Positions 1-9,546 of a stretch of DNA of 64,000 nt are shown here, piece by piece. The notes below the pieces were generated by a model. It saw only the letters and a program-made list of their open reading frames with translations. It did not search any database and was not told the origin of the DNA. The stretch comes from JACMLD01 sp039919885 (GTDB lineage Bacteria > Bacteroidota > Bacteroidia > Chitinophagales > Chitinophagaceae), in NCBI GenBank assembly GCA_039919885.1, contig JBDSEV010000008.1:1-64000 (forward strand). Direction: 5' to 3'. Within the stretch, counting starts at the first letter, position 1. Each line of letters starts with the position of its first letter. The translations under genes were made by a program, and so were the position numbers.

Positions 1-160
1 CCAGGCCGCCAACGCTATTTTATGGAAAGATGCGTGTCTTCTGTACTTTCAACAGTTTAGTAAAATGCCCATACCGTTTGAAATAGAAAGGCCCGTACAC
101 AACCTGGATGATATCATCAAGAATGATATGGATAGAAAAAATTATAATGAATCGCTGTGA
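1..160 (+). CDS. GH67 alpha-glucuronidase, C-terminal end (partial)
   Basis: The reading frame is open from the first bases of the window and stops with TGA at 158-160, giving about 52 residues. The peptide contains WKDACLLYFQ and FSKMPIPFEIERP, which resemble the C-terminal domain of GH67 alpha-glucuronidases (typically W-R-D-x-C-x-L-Y-F-Q followed by S-x-x-P-I-P). GH67 enzymes remove 4-O-methylglucuronic acid from the ends of xylo-oligosaccharides, usually after GH10 xylanase has acted, and a GH10 gene lies 3 kb downstream. The start and catalytic domain are outside the window. The call rests on this short tail plus the xylan context. Confidence 0.72.
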   Translation, partial: QAANAILWKDACLLYFQQFSKMPIPFEIERPVHNLDDIIKNDMDRKNYNESL

Positions 161-207
161 TCAAAAAATTATTTACGTAATAATGTACATAAAACCTGTA
201 AACATTT

Positions 208-1557
208 ATGAATCGAAGTTTTTATTGTTTGCTGACGATGCACATTTTATGCTGCGTCGGTTCAGCAGCGGTTGCTCAAAATCCCATTATTAGAAATCAA
301 TACTCCGCGGACCCTTCGGCCAGGGTTTTTGGTGATAAAGTTTATTTATTTCCTTCGCACGACATATTGGCCACCGAAGGAAAAGGGCGGGTTGGTTGGT
401 TTTGTATGGAAGATTACCATGTGTTTTCGTCATCCAACCTCACCGACTGGACAGATGGCGGTGTTGTGGTAACGCAAAATGAAATTGATTGGGTAAAGCC
501 AAACAGTTACAGTATGTGGGCACCGGATTGTATAGAAAGGAATGGCAAATATTATTTTTATTATCCTACAGTACCAAAAGATACGCTTGCATATGGAAGA
601 GGCTTTACCGTTGGTGTTGCCATTGCTGATAAACCTGGCGGGCCTTATATTCCACAGCCCGTACCCCTCGCGGGTGTTCATGGTGTTGACCCGAATGTCT
701 TCATTGATAAAGATGGGCAGGCCTATCTATATTGGTCAGCAGGAAATATTTACTGTGCAAAACTCAAAGCAAATATGCTTGAACTGGCATCGGAAGTGAA
801 AATACTGGGCGACCTTCCTTCAAAAGGATTAAAAGAAGGTCCCTATCTTTTTGAGCGTAACAATATCTACTACCTTACTTATCCGCATGTTGAAAATAAA
901 ACGGAAAGACTAGAATACGCAATTGGCGATAACCCGATGGGGCCGTTTAAAGTATCGGGCGTTATAATGGATGAAGCGGAAAATCATTGCTGGACAAATC
1001 ATCAGTCAATAATTCAGTTTAAAAAACAATGGTACTTGTTTTATCATAACCAGGATTACTCACCGGGTTTTGATAAAGCCCGGTCTGTAAGAGCAGACAG
1101 TTTAGCGTTTAACCCGGATGGCACCATTAAAAAAGTGATGCCCACACTGCGTGGTATTGGTGTTACAAAAGCCAGGGCCGATATACAGCTGGACCGTTAT
1201 ACGCAGCTAAGTGGTAAAGATGTTTCAATTGAGTTTATTGATACAGCGGACCGTTTTAAAGGATGGAAAGCGAATTTCAATCAACAAAATGCCTGGATAC
1301 AATATAACAGTGTAGATTTTACTGCAAAAGGAGTCAGGACGGTAGTAGTAAATGCCATATCACCAACAGGTGGTACAATAGAGATGCGTACAGGAAGCTT
1401 AACCGGTACGGTTGTGGCAAATGTAAAAATTCCGGCATGCACTAATTGGAAGGCCGTAACAATGCCAGTGATAAAATCCGCTAAGGGAATACAAAATTTA
1501 TTTGTGGTATTGAGGAGTGACAATCCCGTAACATTGGATTGGGTAAGGTTTGAGTAA
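208..1557 (+). CDS. Secreted GH43 glycosidase with C-terminal CBM6-like domain
   Basis: A 449-residue enzyme with a Sec signal peptide of about 23 residues ending near AVAQ. The five-bladed propeller spans roughly residues 28-320. The expected catalytic triad of the family is visible: general base D35 (SADPSARVF), pKa modulator D161 (GVDPNVF) and general acid E210 (KEGPYLFE). Residues about 325-449 look like a CBM6 beta-sandwich, ending in DWVRFE. GH43 plus CBM6 is the usual build of arabinoxylan arabinofuranohydrolases and some beta-xylosidases. Between a GH67 tail and a GH51 gene, it probably removes arabinose or xylose from arabinoxylan in the periplasm or at the surface. Exact specificity cannot be read from sequence. 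Confidence 0.88.
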   Translation: MNRSFYCLLTMHILCCVGSAAVAQNPIIRNQYSADPSARVFGDKVYLFPSHDILATEGKGRVGWFCMEDYHVFSSSNLTDWTDGGVVVTQNEIDWVKPNSYSMWAPDCIERNGKYYFYYPTVPKDTLAYGRGFTVGVAIADKPGGPYIPQPVPLAGVHGVDPNVFIDKDGQAYLYWSAGNIYCAKLKANMLELASEVKILGDLPSKGLKEGPYLFERNNIYYLTYPHVENKTERLEYAIGDNPMGPFKVSGVIMDEAENHCWTNHQSIIQFKKQWYLFYHNQDYSPGFDKARSVRADSLAFNPDGTIKKVMPTLRGIGVTKARADIQLDRYTQLSGKDVSIEFIDTADRFKGWKANFNQQNAWIQYNSVDFTAKGVRTVVVNAISPTGGTIEMRTGSLTGTVVANVKIPACTNWKAVTMPVIKSAKGIQNLFVVLRSDNPVTLDWVRFE

Positions 1558-1674
1558 TGATTTGGATTAGCGAAAACAACCTGGCTATTCAAACTCGCTC
1601 AAACCAGCATCGAAAATCCGGTTGCGTAAGATTATATGAAAGATACTTGTTTAGTAAATAGTCGTTATTAAAAA

Positions 1675-3210
1675 ATGCTTCGTATGAAAAGAATATTAAT
1701 TGCGGTGATGTTTGCTTTGCCTTACACTGCACCTGCCCAAAACGCTACAATAAAAATTGATGTAGAAAGAACGGTAGGAGAAATCGATCCAAAAATCTAT
1801 GGCGTGTTTATGGAGCCCATCCAGATAAGCGGGCGAAGGGGCCTTCCGGATTCACCGAGGCAGAATACTTTATATGGTACGTTGTATGACCCGGCTTCAC
1901 CGCTTGCTGACGCGAATGGGTTTAAGACAAACTACATTGAAGCCATGAAGGAATTAAAGGTTACCAATATGCGGTGGCCCGGTGGAAATTTTTTAATGGG
2001 GTACAACTGGATGGATGGTATTGGGCCAAAAGACAAACGCCCGGCCCGTATTAATATGGCATGGGGAGGTATAGACAGCAACCAGGTGGGTACAGACGAA
2101 TGGTTTGCATTAAATAAATCTATTGGAAGTGAAAATATTGTATGTGTTAACCTGGGTTTAGGCACTATCCAGGATGCAGCATACTGGCTGGAGTATTGTA
2201 ATTTTAAAAAGGGCACCTACTATTCGGACCTGCGCGCTAAAAACGGTCATCCTGAACCTTATAAAGTGAAAATTTGGGACTTAGGCAACGAGGTGGATGG
2301 TAAACCCTGGGAACTGGGTCATAAAAATGCGGAAGATTATATCGAAATAGCAAGAGAAGCTGCTAAAGCCATGAATGCGGTAGACAGTTCCATTGAACTG
2401 GTGGGTTGTGGATCATCGTGGTATAGTAAGAATGCCTGGGACGACTGGAACAGGAAAGTGCTAAAGGGCATCGGCGATAAAATTAAATACCTTTCAATTC
2501 ATAGTTATTGGGAGAATGCTCCTGAGTATTACAGCTATATGGGATCGAGCGCCAGAATTTTTGAAGATAGAATCACCATCACTGCCGGACAAATAAAAGC
2601 AGTAGCCGCAACGGAAGGATTTAAAGAACCCATCTATCTTTCTGTAGATGAGTGGGGCGCTTTTGGACGAAATTTTATGAGTGTTTTACCCGTCGCACAA
2701 TCGTTCAATTCATTTATACGACATGCTGATGTGGTAAAGATGGGTAATTTCACCACGATGACTTCGTTGCTTTCCAATGATCCTAAAAAAGGTACTTATA
2801 AATCTCCTTTGTTCTACACATTTAAACTTTTCTCAAATAATTGCCGGGGAAGATCAGTAGATACGTATGTACAATGCGATACATTTAACACGGAGAAATA
2901 TACAAACATTCCGTATTTAGATGTAACCACAACTTTCTCTAAAGAAGAGAATGCCGTATTTATTAACGTTGTAAACAGGCACAAAGACAAAGCTATCACG
3001 GCGGATATTATAAGTAGTGCCGGCACCTTTACCGGCAAAGCAGCAGCCAGTCTTGTAACCGCCACTGATTTGCAGGAAGCGTTCAGTTTTGACAAACAAA
3101 CCCAATATGTTCCGGTGATAAAAGAAATACCTATTAAAAATAATCAGTTGGCGTACAGTTTTCCACCGCATTCATTTACGCAAATCAGGGTTGCAGTGAA
3201 AGATAAATAG
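1675..3210 (+). CDS. GH51 alpha-L-arabinofuranosidase
   Basis: A 511-residue secreted enzyme. The signal peptide ends near APAQ; the start may instead be Met4 at 1684 (MKRILIAV), which gives a more ordinary signal. GH51 marks are clear: YGVFMEP near the N-terminus, MRWPGGNF (residues 99-106), acid/base E206 in WDLGNEVDG and nucleophile E326 in SVDEWG. The family releases terminal alpha-L-arabinofuranose from arabinoxylan or arabinan. The C-terminal 130 residues form the usual beta-sandwich. It sits 117 bases after the GH43 gene and 104 before the xylanase on the same strand, consistent with an arabinoxylan operon. Confidence 0.93.
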   Translation: MLRMKRILIAVMFALPYTAPAQNATIKIDVERTVGEIDPKIYGVFMEPIQISGRRGLPDSPRQNTLYGTLYDPASPLADANGFKTNYIEAMKELKVTNMRWPGGNFLMGYNWMDGIGPKDKRPARINMAWGGIDSNQVGTDEWFALNKSIGSENIVCVNLGLGTIQDAAYWLEYCNFKKGTYYSDLRAKNGHPEPYKVKIWDLGNEVDGKPWELGHKNAEDYIEIAREAAKAMNAVDSSIELVGCGSSWYSKNAWDDWNRKVLKGIGDKIKYLSIHSYWENAPEYYSYMGSSARIFEDRITITAGQIKAVAATEGFKEPIYLSVDEWGAFGRNFMSVLPVAQSFNSFIRHADVVKMGNFTTMTSLLSNDPKKGTYKSPLFYTFKLFSNNCRGRSVDTYVQCDTFNTEKYTNIPYLDVTTTFSKEENAVFINVVNRHKDKAITADIISSAGTFTGKAAASLVTATDLQEAFSFDKQTQYVPVIKEIPIKNNQLAYSFPPHSFTQIRVAVKDK

Positions 3211-3314
3211 CGTGCTATATTGCCGGGGGGATACGCGTCAACATAGTATTGGCATACATTTAAGCATTGTATTCAATAGTGGCGGAATAAATACTAAATA
3301 ATAAAACTGGTGAT

Positions 3315-4448
3315 ATGATAACACACAAAAGATTAATTGTTCTGGCAATCACGATCCTGATGATAGGTGGATGCACAGCGGGCAAAAAAAGTAGCACTTC
3401 AAAAGGGCCTGTCTCTTTGAAAGAAGTCTTTAAAAATGATTTTGGTATAGGCACTGCGCTAAATACCCAACAAATAGAAGAGAAAGACCCTAAAGCGGCT
3501 ATACTTATTCCACAGCAATTTAATATGGCCACGCCCGAAAATATTATGAAAGCGGAAATTATTCATCCGCAATGGGGCGTGTACAACTATGAACTTGCAG
3601 ATAAGATGGTGGCCTATTGCCAGAAGAACAACATTAAGGTGAATGCGCACACGTTGATCTGGCATAGCCAATTGCCCGCCTTTGCACGCCGGCTGCAGGA
3701 TACGGATTCATTTAAAACGTTTTTTTCGGATCATATTAAGACTATTGCAGGCCGTTATGATGGAAAAGTTTATTCATGGGATGTGGTGAATGAAGCGTTG
3801 AATGAGGACGGCACCATGCGAAAATCCGTTTTTCTTCAAAAAATCGGGGACGATTTTGTTACAGAGGCTTTCCGGATTGCACAGGCAGCGGCGCCTAACA
3901 CGCAGCTTTACTATAACGACTACAACAATGAACAGCCTGCAAAGCGTGCCGGATGTATTGCACTCATTAAAAAAATACAGGCAGCCGGCGTTCGGATTGA
4001 TGGCGTAGGTATCCAGGGTCACTGGCATTTAGGTAAAATACCGTTGAAAGACATCGAAGAAAGTATTGAGCAATACGCGGCGTTGGGTATAAAAGTAATG
4101 TTTACAGAAGTAGACATTGAAATATTGCAGCGCAATTTCCAGGGTGCAGATGTAAGCCAGCGCGTTAATCCTGCTGCAACAGCAAATCCATATCCAAATG
4201 GGCTTCCAGACAGTTTACAGCAAAAGCTGGCAAATGATTACGAAGCATTGTTCCGTCTTTTCTTAAAACATAAAAAAGATGTAGCAAGAATTACTTTTTG
4301 GGGTGTTAATGACGGACAAAGCTGGTTAAATGGCTGGCCGGTAAGAGGACGGACAAATTATCCATTATTGTTCGACAGAAATTTTGAGCCAAAACCGGCA
4401 TTCTATAAAGTGATAGCGGTAAAAAAGGAATTCGACAAAACGAAATGA
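3315..4448 (+). CDS. GH10 endo-1,4-beta-xylanase (lipoprotein)
   Basis: A 377-residue protein with a lipoprotein signal: lipobox LMIGGC with Cys20 as the likely lipidated residue, so the enzyme is membrane anchored, probably on the outer membrane. The single GH10 barrel covers residues about 35-372. Acid/base E160 lies in WDVVNEA and nucleophile E265 in FTEVDIE; NAHTLIWHSQLP is the substrate-binding strand-3 motif. It cleaves internal xylan bonds and makes the short glucuronoxylo-oligosaccharides used by GH67, whose gene ends at 160. Only one base separates its stop from the downstream symporter start, so the two are surely cotranscribed. Confidence 0.95.
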   Translation: MITHKRLIVLAITILMIGGCTAGKKSSTSKGPVSLKEVFKNDFGIGTALNTQQIEEKDPKAAILIPQQFNMATPENIMKAEIIHPQWGVYNYELADKMVAYCQKNNIKVNAHTLIWHSQLPAFARRLQDTDSFKTFFSDHIKTIAGRYDGKVYSWDVVNEALNEDGTMRKSVFLQKIGDDFVTEAFRIAQAAAPNTQLYYNDYNNEQPAKRAGCIALIKKIQAAGVRIDGVGIQGHWHLGKIPLKDIEESIEQYAALGIKVMFTEVDIEILQRNFQGADVSQRVNPAATANPYPNGLPDSLQQKLANDYEALFRLFLKHKKDVARITFWGVNDGQSWLNGWPVRGRTNYPLLFDRNFEPKPAFYKVIAVKKEFDKTK

Positions 4449-4449
4449 T

Positions 4450-5892
4450 ATGAATAATAAAACTTCGCAGCAATTATCCGTACTGGAGAAAGTTGGTTAT
4501 AGCCTCGGCGACCTTGCAGCTAACCTGGTCTTTCAAACACTCATGACGTACCTGGCCTATTTTTATACCGATATCTACGGATTGGAGACCGGGCATGCGT
4601 CTGCCATTATCTTAATTGTAGGCCTTATTGCAGCATTCGGGTTTAACCCGATTATTGGCGCGCTTGCTGACCGCACGGTATCAAAATGGGGGAAGTTCCG
4701 CCCATGGATTTTATGGACTGCAATTCCACTCGGTGCTATTGCCTTACTCGCGTTCAGCACACCTGATTTTTCTTATAAGGGAAAAGTAATTTATGCAGTA
4801 ATTACGTATACGCTGTTGTTGTTGTTCTACGCTGCCAATAACCTGCCCTATTCCGCATTGAGTGGCGTAATAACCGGAGACATGAAAGAGCGGAACAGTA
4901 TGTCCTCGTACCGCTTTGTGGCCGTAATGTTTGCGCAGTTTTTTGTACAAGTGTTTATGCTTCCAATTATTGAATCTGCCGGTGGCGGAAATAAGGCCGT
5001 TGGCATAGAAAAAGTAATGACCTGGCTGGCCATTATTGGTTCAGTCATGCTGATTATTACTTTTCTAAGTACAAAGGAACGGATTGTTCCAAAACCTGAA
5101 CAGAAATCAACATTGCGGGAAGACTTGGGGGATTTATTTAAAAACAAGCCCTGGATTATTATGCTTACGCTTACGCTGCTGGTATTTATTACCCTTGCCA
5201 TGAAAGGCGGCTCGTATGTATATTATTTTAACAATTATGTAGACAAAGAAAGGCTCACCAGTTTCATTACACCTTTGTTGAAATTTTTCTCGCGAATTGG
5301 TATCAATTTCTTCGGCGAAGATCCTGTGTCGGCTGGCTTTGGTCTGTTTAACGCAGGGGGGATCATTTTTATGATTGTTGGTATTACATTATCCAAAGGC
5401 TTAGCAGATAAATATGGCAAACGTGATGTCTTTGGAATATCATTATTTATTTCAACCTTGTTTATACTCTTTTTCTGGTTCTTTGCGCCGCAATCGGTTG
5501 AATTGATGTTCACTTCGCAGATTCTTCATGGATTTTTCTACGGTATTACCATTCCACTGCTCTGGGCTATGATTGCTGACGTTGCGGATTACAGCGAATG
5601 GAAGAACAACCGCCGCGCCACGGCCATTATTTTTTCGGCGATGATGGTGGGTTTGAAGGGAGGATTGAGTATTGGCAGCGCATTGCTTACCTGGATTCTG
5701 GGCATTTACCATTATGTTCCCAATAACAACGGCGCCCAAAATGCTTCTGCCATTCACGGTATTAAAATGCTGGTGAGCGTTTTTCCTGCCATTCCTTTTT
5801 TGATAGGCGTTGGCATACTCTTTTTCTACACCATAAATAAAAAAATGGAAGTAGAGATTGAACGTGATTTGAAAGAAAGACGCAGCAAATAA
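4450..5892 (+). CDS. GPH-family (glycoside-pentoside-hexuronide) cation symporter
   Basis: A 480-residue inner-membrane protein with about 12 hydrophobic segments. The N-terminal EKVGYSLGDLAANLVFQ and the ADRT...WGKFRPWILW stretch (residues about 72-95) are typical of the GPH branch of the major facilitator superfamily (XynB/XylP/MelB type). These carriers import xylosides, melibiose or glucuronides with H+ or Na+. The gene starts 1 base after the GH10 stop and is followed 28 bases later by a leaderless GH43, so its cargo is most likely xylo-oligosaccharides, possibly glucuronic-acid substituted. Cargo is inferred from context. Confidence 0.92.
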   Translation: MNNKTSQQLSVLEKVGYSLGDLAANLVFQTLMTYLAYFYTDIYGLETGHASAIILIVGLIAAFGFNPIIGALADRTVSKWGKFRPWILWTAIPLGAIALLAFSTPDFSYKGKVIYAVITYTLLLLFYAANNLPYSALSGVITGDMKERNSMSSYRFVAVMFAQFFVQVFMLPIIESAGGGNKAVGIEKVMTWLAIIGSVMLIITFLSTKERIVPKPEQKSTLREDLGDLFKNKPWIIMLTLTLLVFITLAMKGGSYVYYFNNYVDKERLTSFITPLLKFFSRIGINFFGEDPVSAGFGLFNAGGIIFMIVGITLSKGLADKYGKRDVFGISLFISTLFILFFWFFAPQSVELMFTSQILHGFFYGITIPLLWAMIADVADYSEWKNNRRATAIIFSAMMVGLKGGLSIGSALLTWILGIYHYVPNNNGAQNASAIHGIKMLVSVFPAIPFLIGVGILFFYTINKKMEVEIERDLKERRSK

Positions 5893-5920
5893 GTTATTCA
5901 CCCAATGCTAAAAAATATAT

Positions 5921-6940
5921 ATGCCCGAAGATAGTATTGAACACATCAACTTTGAAAACCTGAATAAGGCTGCCATTTCGCAACCCCTGGTACAGCATAT
6001 TTACACGGCAGATCCTTCTGCACATGTCTTTAACGGAAAGATTTATATCTATCCATCTCATGATATTGATGCCGGAATTGCGTTTGATGATTTGGGTAGT
6101 CATTTTGCAATGGAGGATTACCATGTATTTTCTATGGACAGCCCGGATGCTGTTGCAACGGATAACGGGGTAGCATTGCACGTTAATGATGTACCCTGGG
6201 CAGCAAAACAAATGTGGGCACCGGATGCAGCTTATAAAAATGGAAAATATTACTTGTACTTTCCTGCAAAAAAGGCGGACGGAATTTTTCAGATAGGTGT
6301 TGCGGTAAGTGATTCTCCAACCGGGCCTTTCGTACCTGAACCGGCGGCCATAAAGGGAAGTTATTCCATTGACCCCGCGGTGTTTGTTGATGACGACAGA
6401 ATTGCATACATGTATTTCGGAGGGTTGTGGGGAGGACAGCTTCAATCTTATCGCGACAACCAATACAGTGCAAAGAACAAAGAGCCGTTACCTGAAGCAC
6501 CTGCTTTAGGTCCATTGGTGGCGATGCTTGGAAGCGATATGTTGCAATTTTCCGGGGCAGTAAAAGAGATTGTCATTACTGACGAAACTGGTGTGCCATT
6601 GCGCTCCGGTGATACCAACAGGCGCTTTTTTGAAGCCAGCTGGATGCATAAATACAATGGGAAATATTATTTTTCATATTCAACGGGCGATACGCATTTT
6701 ATTTGCTACGCAATTGGCGACAATCCGTACGGGCCATTTAAATACGCGGGTAGGATTCTGGAGCCAGTCATAGGCTGGACATCCCACCATTCCATCTGCG
6801 CGTACAACGGCAGGTGGTATTTGTATTACCATGACAGTAGCTTAAGCAAGGGAGTAACCCACCTGAGAAGTATTAAGGTAACCGAACTTACCTATGACGA
6901 AAGCGGCAACATTCACTTGATCTACCCATATGGCAAGTAA
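5921..6940 (+). CDS. Leaderless GH43 family glycosidase, probable beta-xylosidase
   Basis: A 339-residue, single-domain GH43 enzyme. Visible catalytic residues are D31 (TADPSAHVF), D151 (SIDPAVF) and E238 (RFFEASW). WTSHHSI near residue 290 supplies the His that binds a metal in the centre of subfamily-1-like enzymes such as RS223-BX. There is no signal peptide: the N-terminus is acidic and polar, so the protein is probably cytoplasmic and would act on oligosaccharides brought in by the symporter 28 bases upstream. It lacks the CBM6 of the first GH43 (208-1557). It could be a beta-xylosidase or an arabinofuranosidase; the subfamily resemblance favours xylosidase. Confidence 0.88.
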   Translation: MPEDSIEHINFENLNKAAISQPLVQHIYTADPSAHVFNGKIYIYPSHDIDAGIAFDDLGSHFAMEDYHVFSMDSPDAVATDNGVALHVNDVPWAAKQMWAPDAAYKNGKYYLYFPAKKADGIFQIGVAVSDSPTGPFVPEPAAIKGSYSIDPAVFVDDDRIAYMYFGGLWGGQLQSYRDNQYSAKNKEPLPEAPALGPLVAMLGSDMLQFSGAVKEIVITDETGVPLRSGDTNRRFFEASWMHKYNGKYYFSYSTGDTHFICYAIGDNPYGPFKYAGRILEPVIGWTSHHSICAYNGRWYLYYHDSSLSKGVTHLRSIKVTELTYDESGNIHLIYPYGK

Positions 6941-6971
6941 AAACACACAAAATTGAGCGCCACGAGGTGAG

Positions 6972-7003
6972 CAACGGCTGCCTTTTACCAAAGGCGGCCG
7001 TTG
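6972..7003. terminator. Bidirectional hairpin between convergent operons
   Basis: A 14-bp stem with a single G-T pair and a TACC loop (left arm 6972-6985, right arm 6990-7003) lies in the 101-base gap between the + strand xylan operon and the convergent FAH-family gene. The position fits transcription termination from both sides. There is no strong T-run on either flank, so the efficiency is uncertain. Confidence 0.65.
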
Positions 7004-7041
7004 TATGTGGAAATTAATACCTTGAAGACGTGCTGGTTTGA

Positions 7042-7869
7042 TTATTCAACCGTATTTACCAATTGGCCGATGCCGTCGATGTCAATTTTAATTTCATCAC
7101 CGCTGCGCAATGTGAAATTATTTTCAGGAACGATGCCTGTACCGGTCATAATAAAACAACCATGTGGAAATGAGCATTCCCGAAATACAAACGAAACCAA
7201 TTCTTCAAACTTACGTTTGATTTGGCTGATTTCTATTGCTCCGGAAAAAACATTTTTATTATCCCGGAAGATGTTCAACTTTATTTTTGTGGTAGCAGGC
7301 AATGGTTGATCGGTAACATAGATACAAGGCCCGATAGCTGCGGCGCCGTCGTATGTTTTGGCCTGGGGCAAATACAAAGGATTTTCACCTTCAATGCTGC
7401 GGCTGCTCATATCATTTCCGATGGTATACCCAACAATTTTTCCGGTTGAACAAACCATTAAAGTTAATTCCGGTTCTGGTACATCCCATTTAGAATCTTT
7501 ACGTATTCTAACTTGCTGATTTGGTCCAACCACCCGATGCGCGGTAGATTTAAAGAAGACTTCGGGTCTTTCCGCATCATATACTTTACCGTAAAAGTCG
7601 CCACCACCAGCATCTTTGCTTTCTTCCTGCCGCCCTATTTTACTGCGCAGGTAGGTAACACCACAAGCCCATACTTCCTGGTTGCCAATTGGCGCCAGCG
7701 CAACGGGAGGGTTGCTGGTTGACTGCGGTGCATGATTAGCTGTAATTGCATTTAATTTTGAAAACAGGTGCTCATCATTAATGAACGCATCCCAATTGTC
7801 ATTTTGAACAGCAAATAATTGATTGTTTTTTTCTATAACGATGCCGGCTGCGGTTTTATACAATTTCAT
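7042..7869 (-). CDS. FAH-family 2-keto-3-deoxypentonate dehydratase
   Basis: A 275-residue cytoplasmic protein with the fumarylacetoacetate-hydrolase fold in its C-terminal two thirds. Metal ligands are visible as E132 and E134 (VPEPELTL) and D153 (GNDMSSR), followed by IEGENPLYLPQAKTYD. That last string is characteristic of the branch that includes 2-keto-3-deoxy-D-arabinonate dehydratase rather than true fumarylacetoacetases. The reaction would be 2-keto-3-deoxypentonate to alpha-ketoglutarate semialdehyde. The next gene upstream in the same leftward operon (66-base gap) is the matching semialdehyde dehydrogenase, which strongly supports this assignment. It is the last gene of the operon. 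Confidence 0.82.
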   Translation of the reverse strand: MKLYKTAAGIVIEKNNQLFAVQNDNWDAFINDEHLFSKLNAITANHAPQSTSNPPVALAPIGNQEVWACGVTYLRSKIGRQEESKDAGGGDFYGKVYDAERPEVFFKSTAHRVVGPNQQVRIRKDSKWDVPEPELTLMVCSTGKIVGYTIGNDMSSRSIEGENPLYLPQAKTYDGAAAIGPCIYVTDQPLPATTKIKLNIFRDNKNVFSGAIEISQIKRKFEELVSFVFRECSFPHGCFIMTGTGIVPENNFTLRSGDEIKIDIDGIGQLVNTVE

Positions 7870-7935
7870 AATTGAAGTCTTGTGCTAATCTGGCTGTGAC
7901 CAGGTTATGGACACGGGTTAATATTTTAATTTCTC

Positions 7936-9528
7936 TTACCAATTGGTGGTGCTCCATTCGCCGTCTACCAGGCGCAGCGCATTTAATGGATTTTCATTTT
8001 TCAAGGCATCCGGTAAAAAATCATTGGGAAAATCCTGGAAAGTTACCGGGCGCAGGAAGCGTTGAATGGCTGCAGTACCAACAGAAGTTGAACGTGCATC
8101 CGTGGTAGAAGGAAAAGGACCGCCATGCTGCATGGAATGGCAAACCTCTACACCGGTTGGATACCCACCATAAATAAGTCGTCCTGCCTTTTGTTTCATG
8201 ATGTCAACAATTTGAACGGCGAGTTTTTCGTCGCCCTTGCCAGCATGAATCGTTGCTGTTAATTGACCTTCCATTCCAGACAATACCTGCAATAGCTCGT
8301 CTTCCGTTTTACATAGAACAACGAGGCTGGCAGGTCCGAAAACTTCCGCAGAAAAGTCTTTATTCGCCAAAAAATCTTTTGCGCTGATTGAATGCAATAC
8401 CGGCCGCGCTTCTGAATACTCCTGCACCGCGTTTTCTTCTGACTGGCCCAATAAATTAATTGATGAAGAAGACTGCAAGAAGTCAACGCCAGCTTTATAG
8501 GCTTTACAAATATTTTTGTTGAGCATACTGGCCGGCTTAATTCCATTAATTTGAATGGACAGCTCCTTCAGGAATTTTGTTGATGTATCATTGTCAATTA
8601 CAACTATTAACCCAGGGTTGGTACAAAACTGGCCAACACCCATTGTGATTGATGTTGCGAGGTCTTTGGCTATTTTCTCATTATTAACCAGGATGTTTTC
8701 TAATATTATCAATGGGTTTACAGAACTCATTTCTGCATACATGGGTATAGGGTCTGGTCGGCGTACTGCTGCATTAAACAATATCATTCCAACAGTTCTT
8801 GACCCTGTAAAACCTACTGCTTTTATGGTGGGGTGTTCTACCAGTTTAACAGCAGCGTCATGAGAAAGGTATACAGAAGAAAATACGCCTTCCGGCATGC
8901 CTGTTTTTTTTGCCGCTGTTATGATGGCGCTTGAAATAAGTTCATTGGTGCCAGGGTGAGAAGAGTGCGCTTTTACAACAACTGAACAACCGGCGGCAAG
9001 AGCGGATGCGGTATCGCCACCCGCGGTTGAAAATGCCAATGGAAAATTACTGGCACCGAACACTGCTACAGGTCCAATACCAATCAGCATTCTGCGGATG
9101 TCAGATTTAGGCAAAGGTTTCCTATCAGGCTGCGCCTTGTCTATTCTTAGATCTGCATACCAGCCGTCGCGCAGTAGCTGTGCAAACATTTTCAACTGTC
9201 CGCAGGTACGGGCACGTTCGCCGGAAATACGTGCTGCAGGCAGCGCGGTTTCCAGTGTGCATCTTTCAATCAGGGTATCACCCAAATTCATGATCTCGTC
9301 TGCAATGGCGTCTAAGAAATTAGCCCTTGCGTTGTCGTTAATTTTTTGGTATGCTGCAAATCCTTCTTCGGCGAGTAATAGTACTTTTTCTAATTCTGTA
9401 CTGGTTGCATAATGGAAGTTGCCTGGCAGCGCAGCGTTTTTACCGGGGGCAAAAGCGTTAAATGAAGATTTGCCTTCCGCACTTATACCAAACCCGATGA
9501 AATTTGAGCCTTTCAATTCGTCAATCAT
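7936..9528 (-). CDS. Alpha-ketoglutaric semialdehyde dehydrogenase (NADP+-type ALDH)
   Basis: A 530-residue aldehyde dehydrogenase with catalytic C302 (GVGQFCTNPG), general base E266 (YAEMSSVNP) and the N161 oxyanion motif FGASNFPLAFS. The length, GQFCTNPG and AEMSSVNP match the 2,5-dioxovalerate dehydrogenase group rather than general ALDHs. It oxidises 2,5-dioxopentanoate to 2-oxoglutarate, the last step of non-phosphorylative pentose and of some hexarate pathways. The FAH-family dehydratase that makes its substrate follows 66 bases downstream, and the exported dehydratase gene precedes it by 18 bases. Cytoplasmic. Confidence 0.9.
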   Translation of the reverse strand: MIDELKGSNFIGFGISAEGKSSFNAFAPGKNAALPGNFHYATSTELEKVLLLAEEGFAAYQKINDNARANFLDAIADEIMNLGDTLIERCTLETALPAARISGERARTCGQLKMFAQLLRDGWYADLRIDKAQPDRKPLPKSDIRRMLIGIGPVAVFGASNFPLAFSTAGGDTASALAAGCSVVVKAHSSHPGTNELISSAIITAAKKTGMPEGVFSSVYLSHDAAVKLVEHPTIKAVGFTGSRTVGMILFNAAVRRPDPIPMYAEMSSVNPLIILENILVNNEKIAKDLATSITMGVGQFCTNPGLIVVIDNDTSTKFLKELSIQINGIKPASMLNKNICKAYKAGVDFLQSSSSINLLGQSEENAVQEYSEARPVLHSISAKDFLANKDFSAEVFGPASLVVLCKTEDELLQVLSGMEGQLTATIHAGKGDEKLAVQIVDIMKQKAGRLIYGGYPTGVEVCHSMQHGGPFPSTTDARSTSVGTAAIQRFLRPVTFQDFPNDFLPDALKNENPLNALRLVDGEWSTTNW

Positions 9529-9546
9529 ATTTGTATTTTATTTTCT

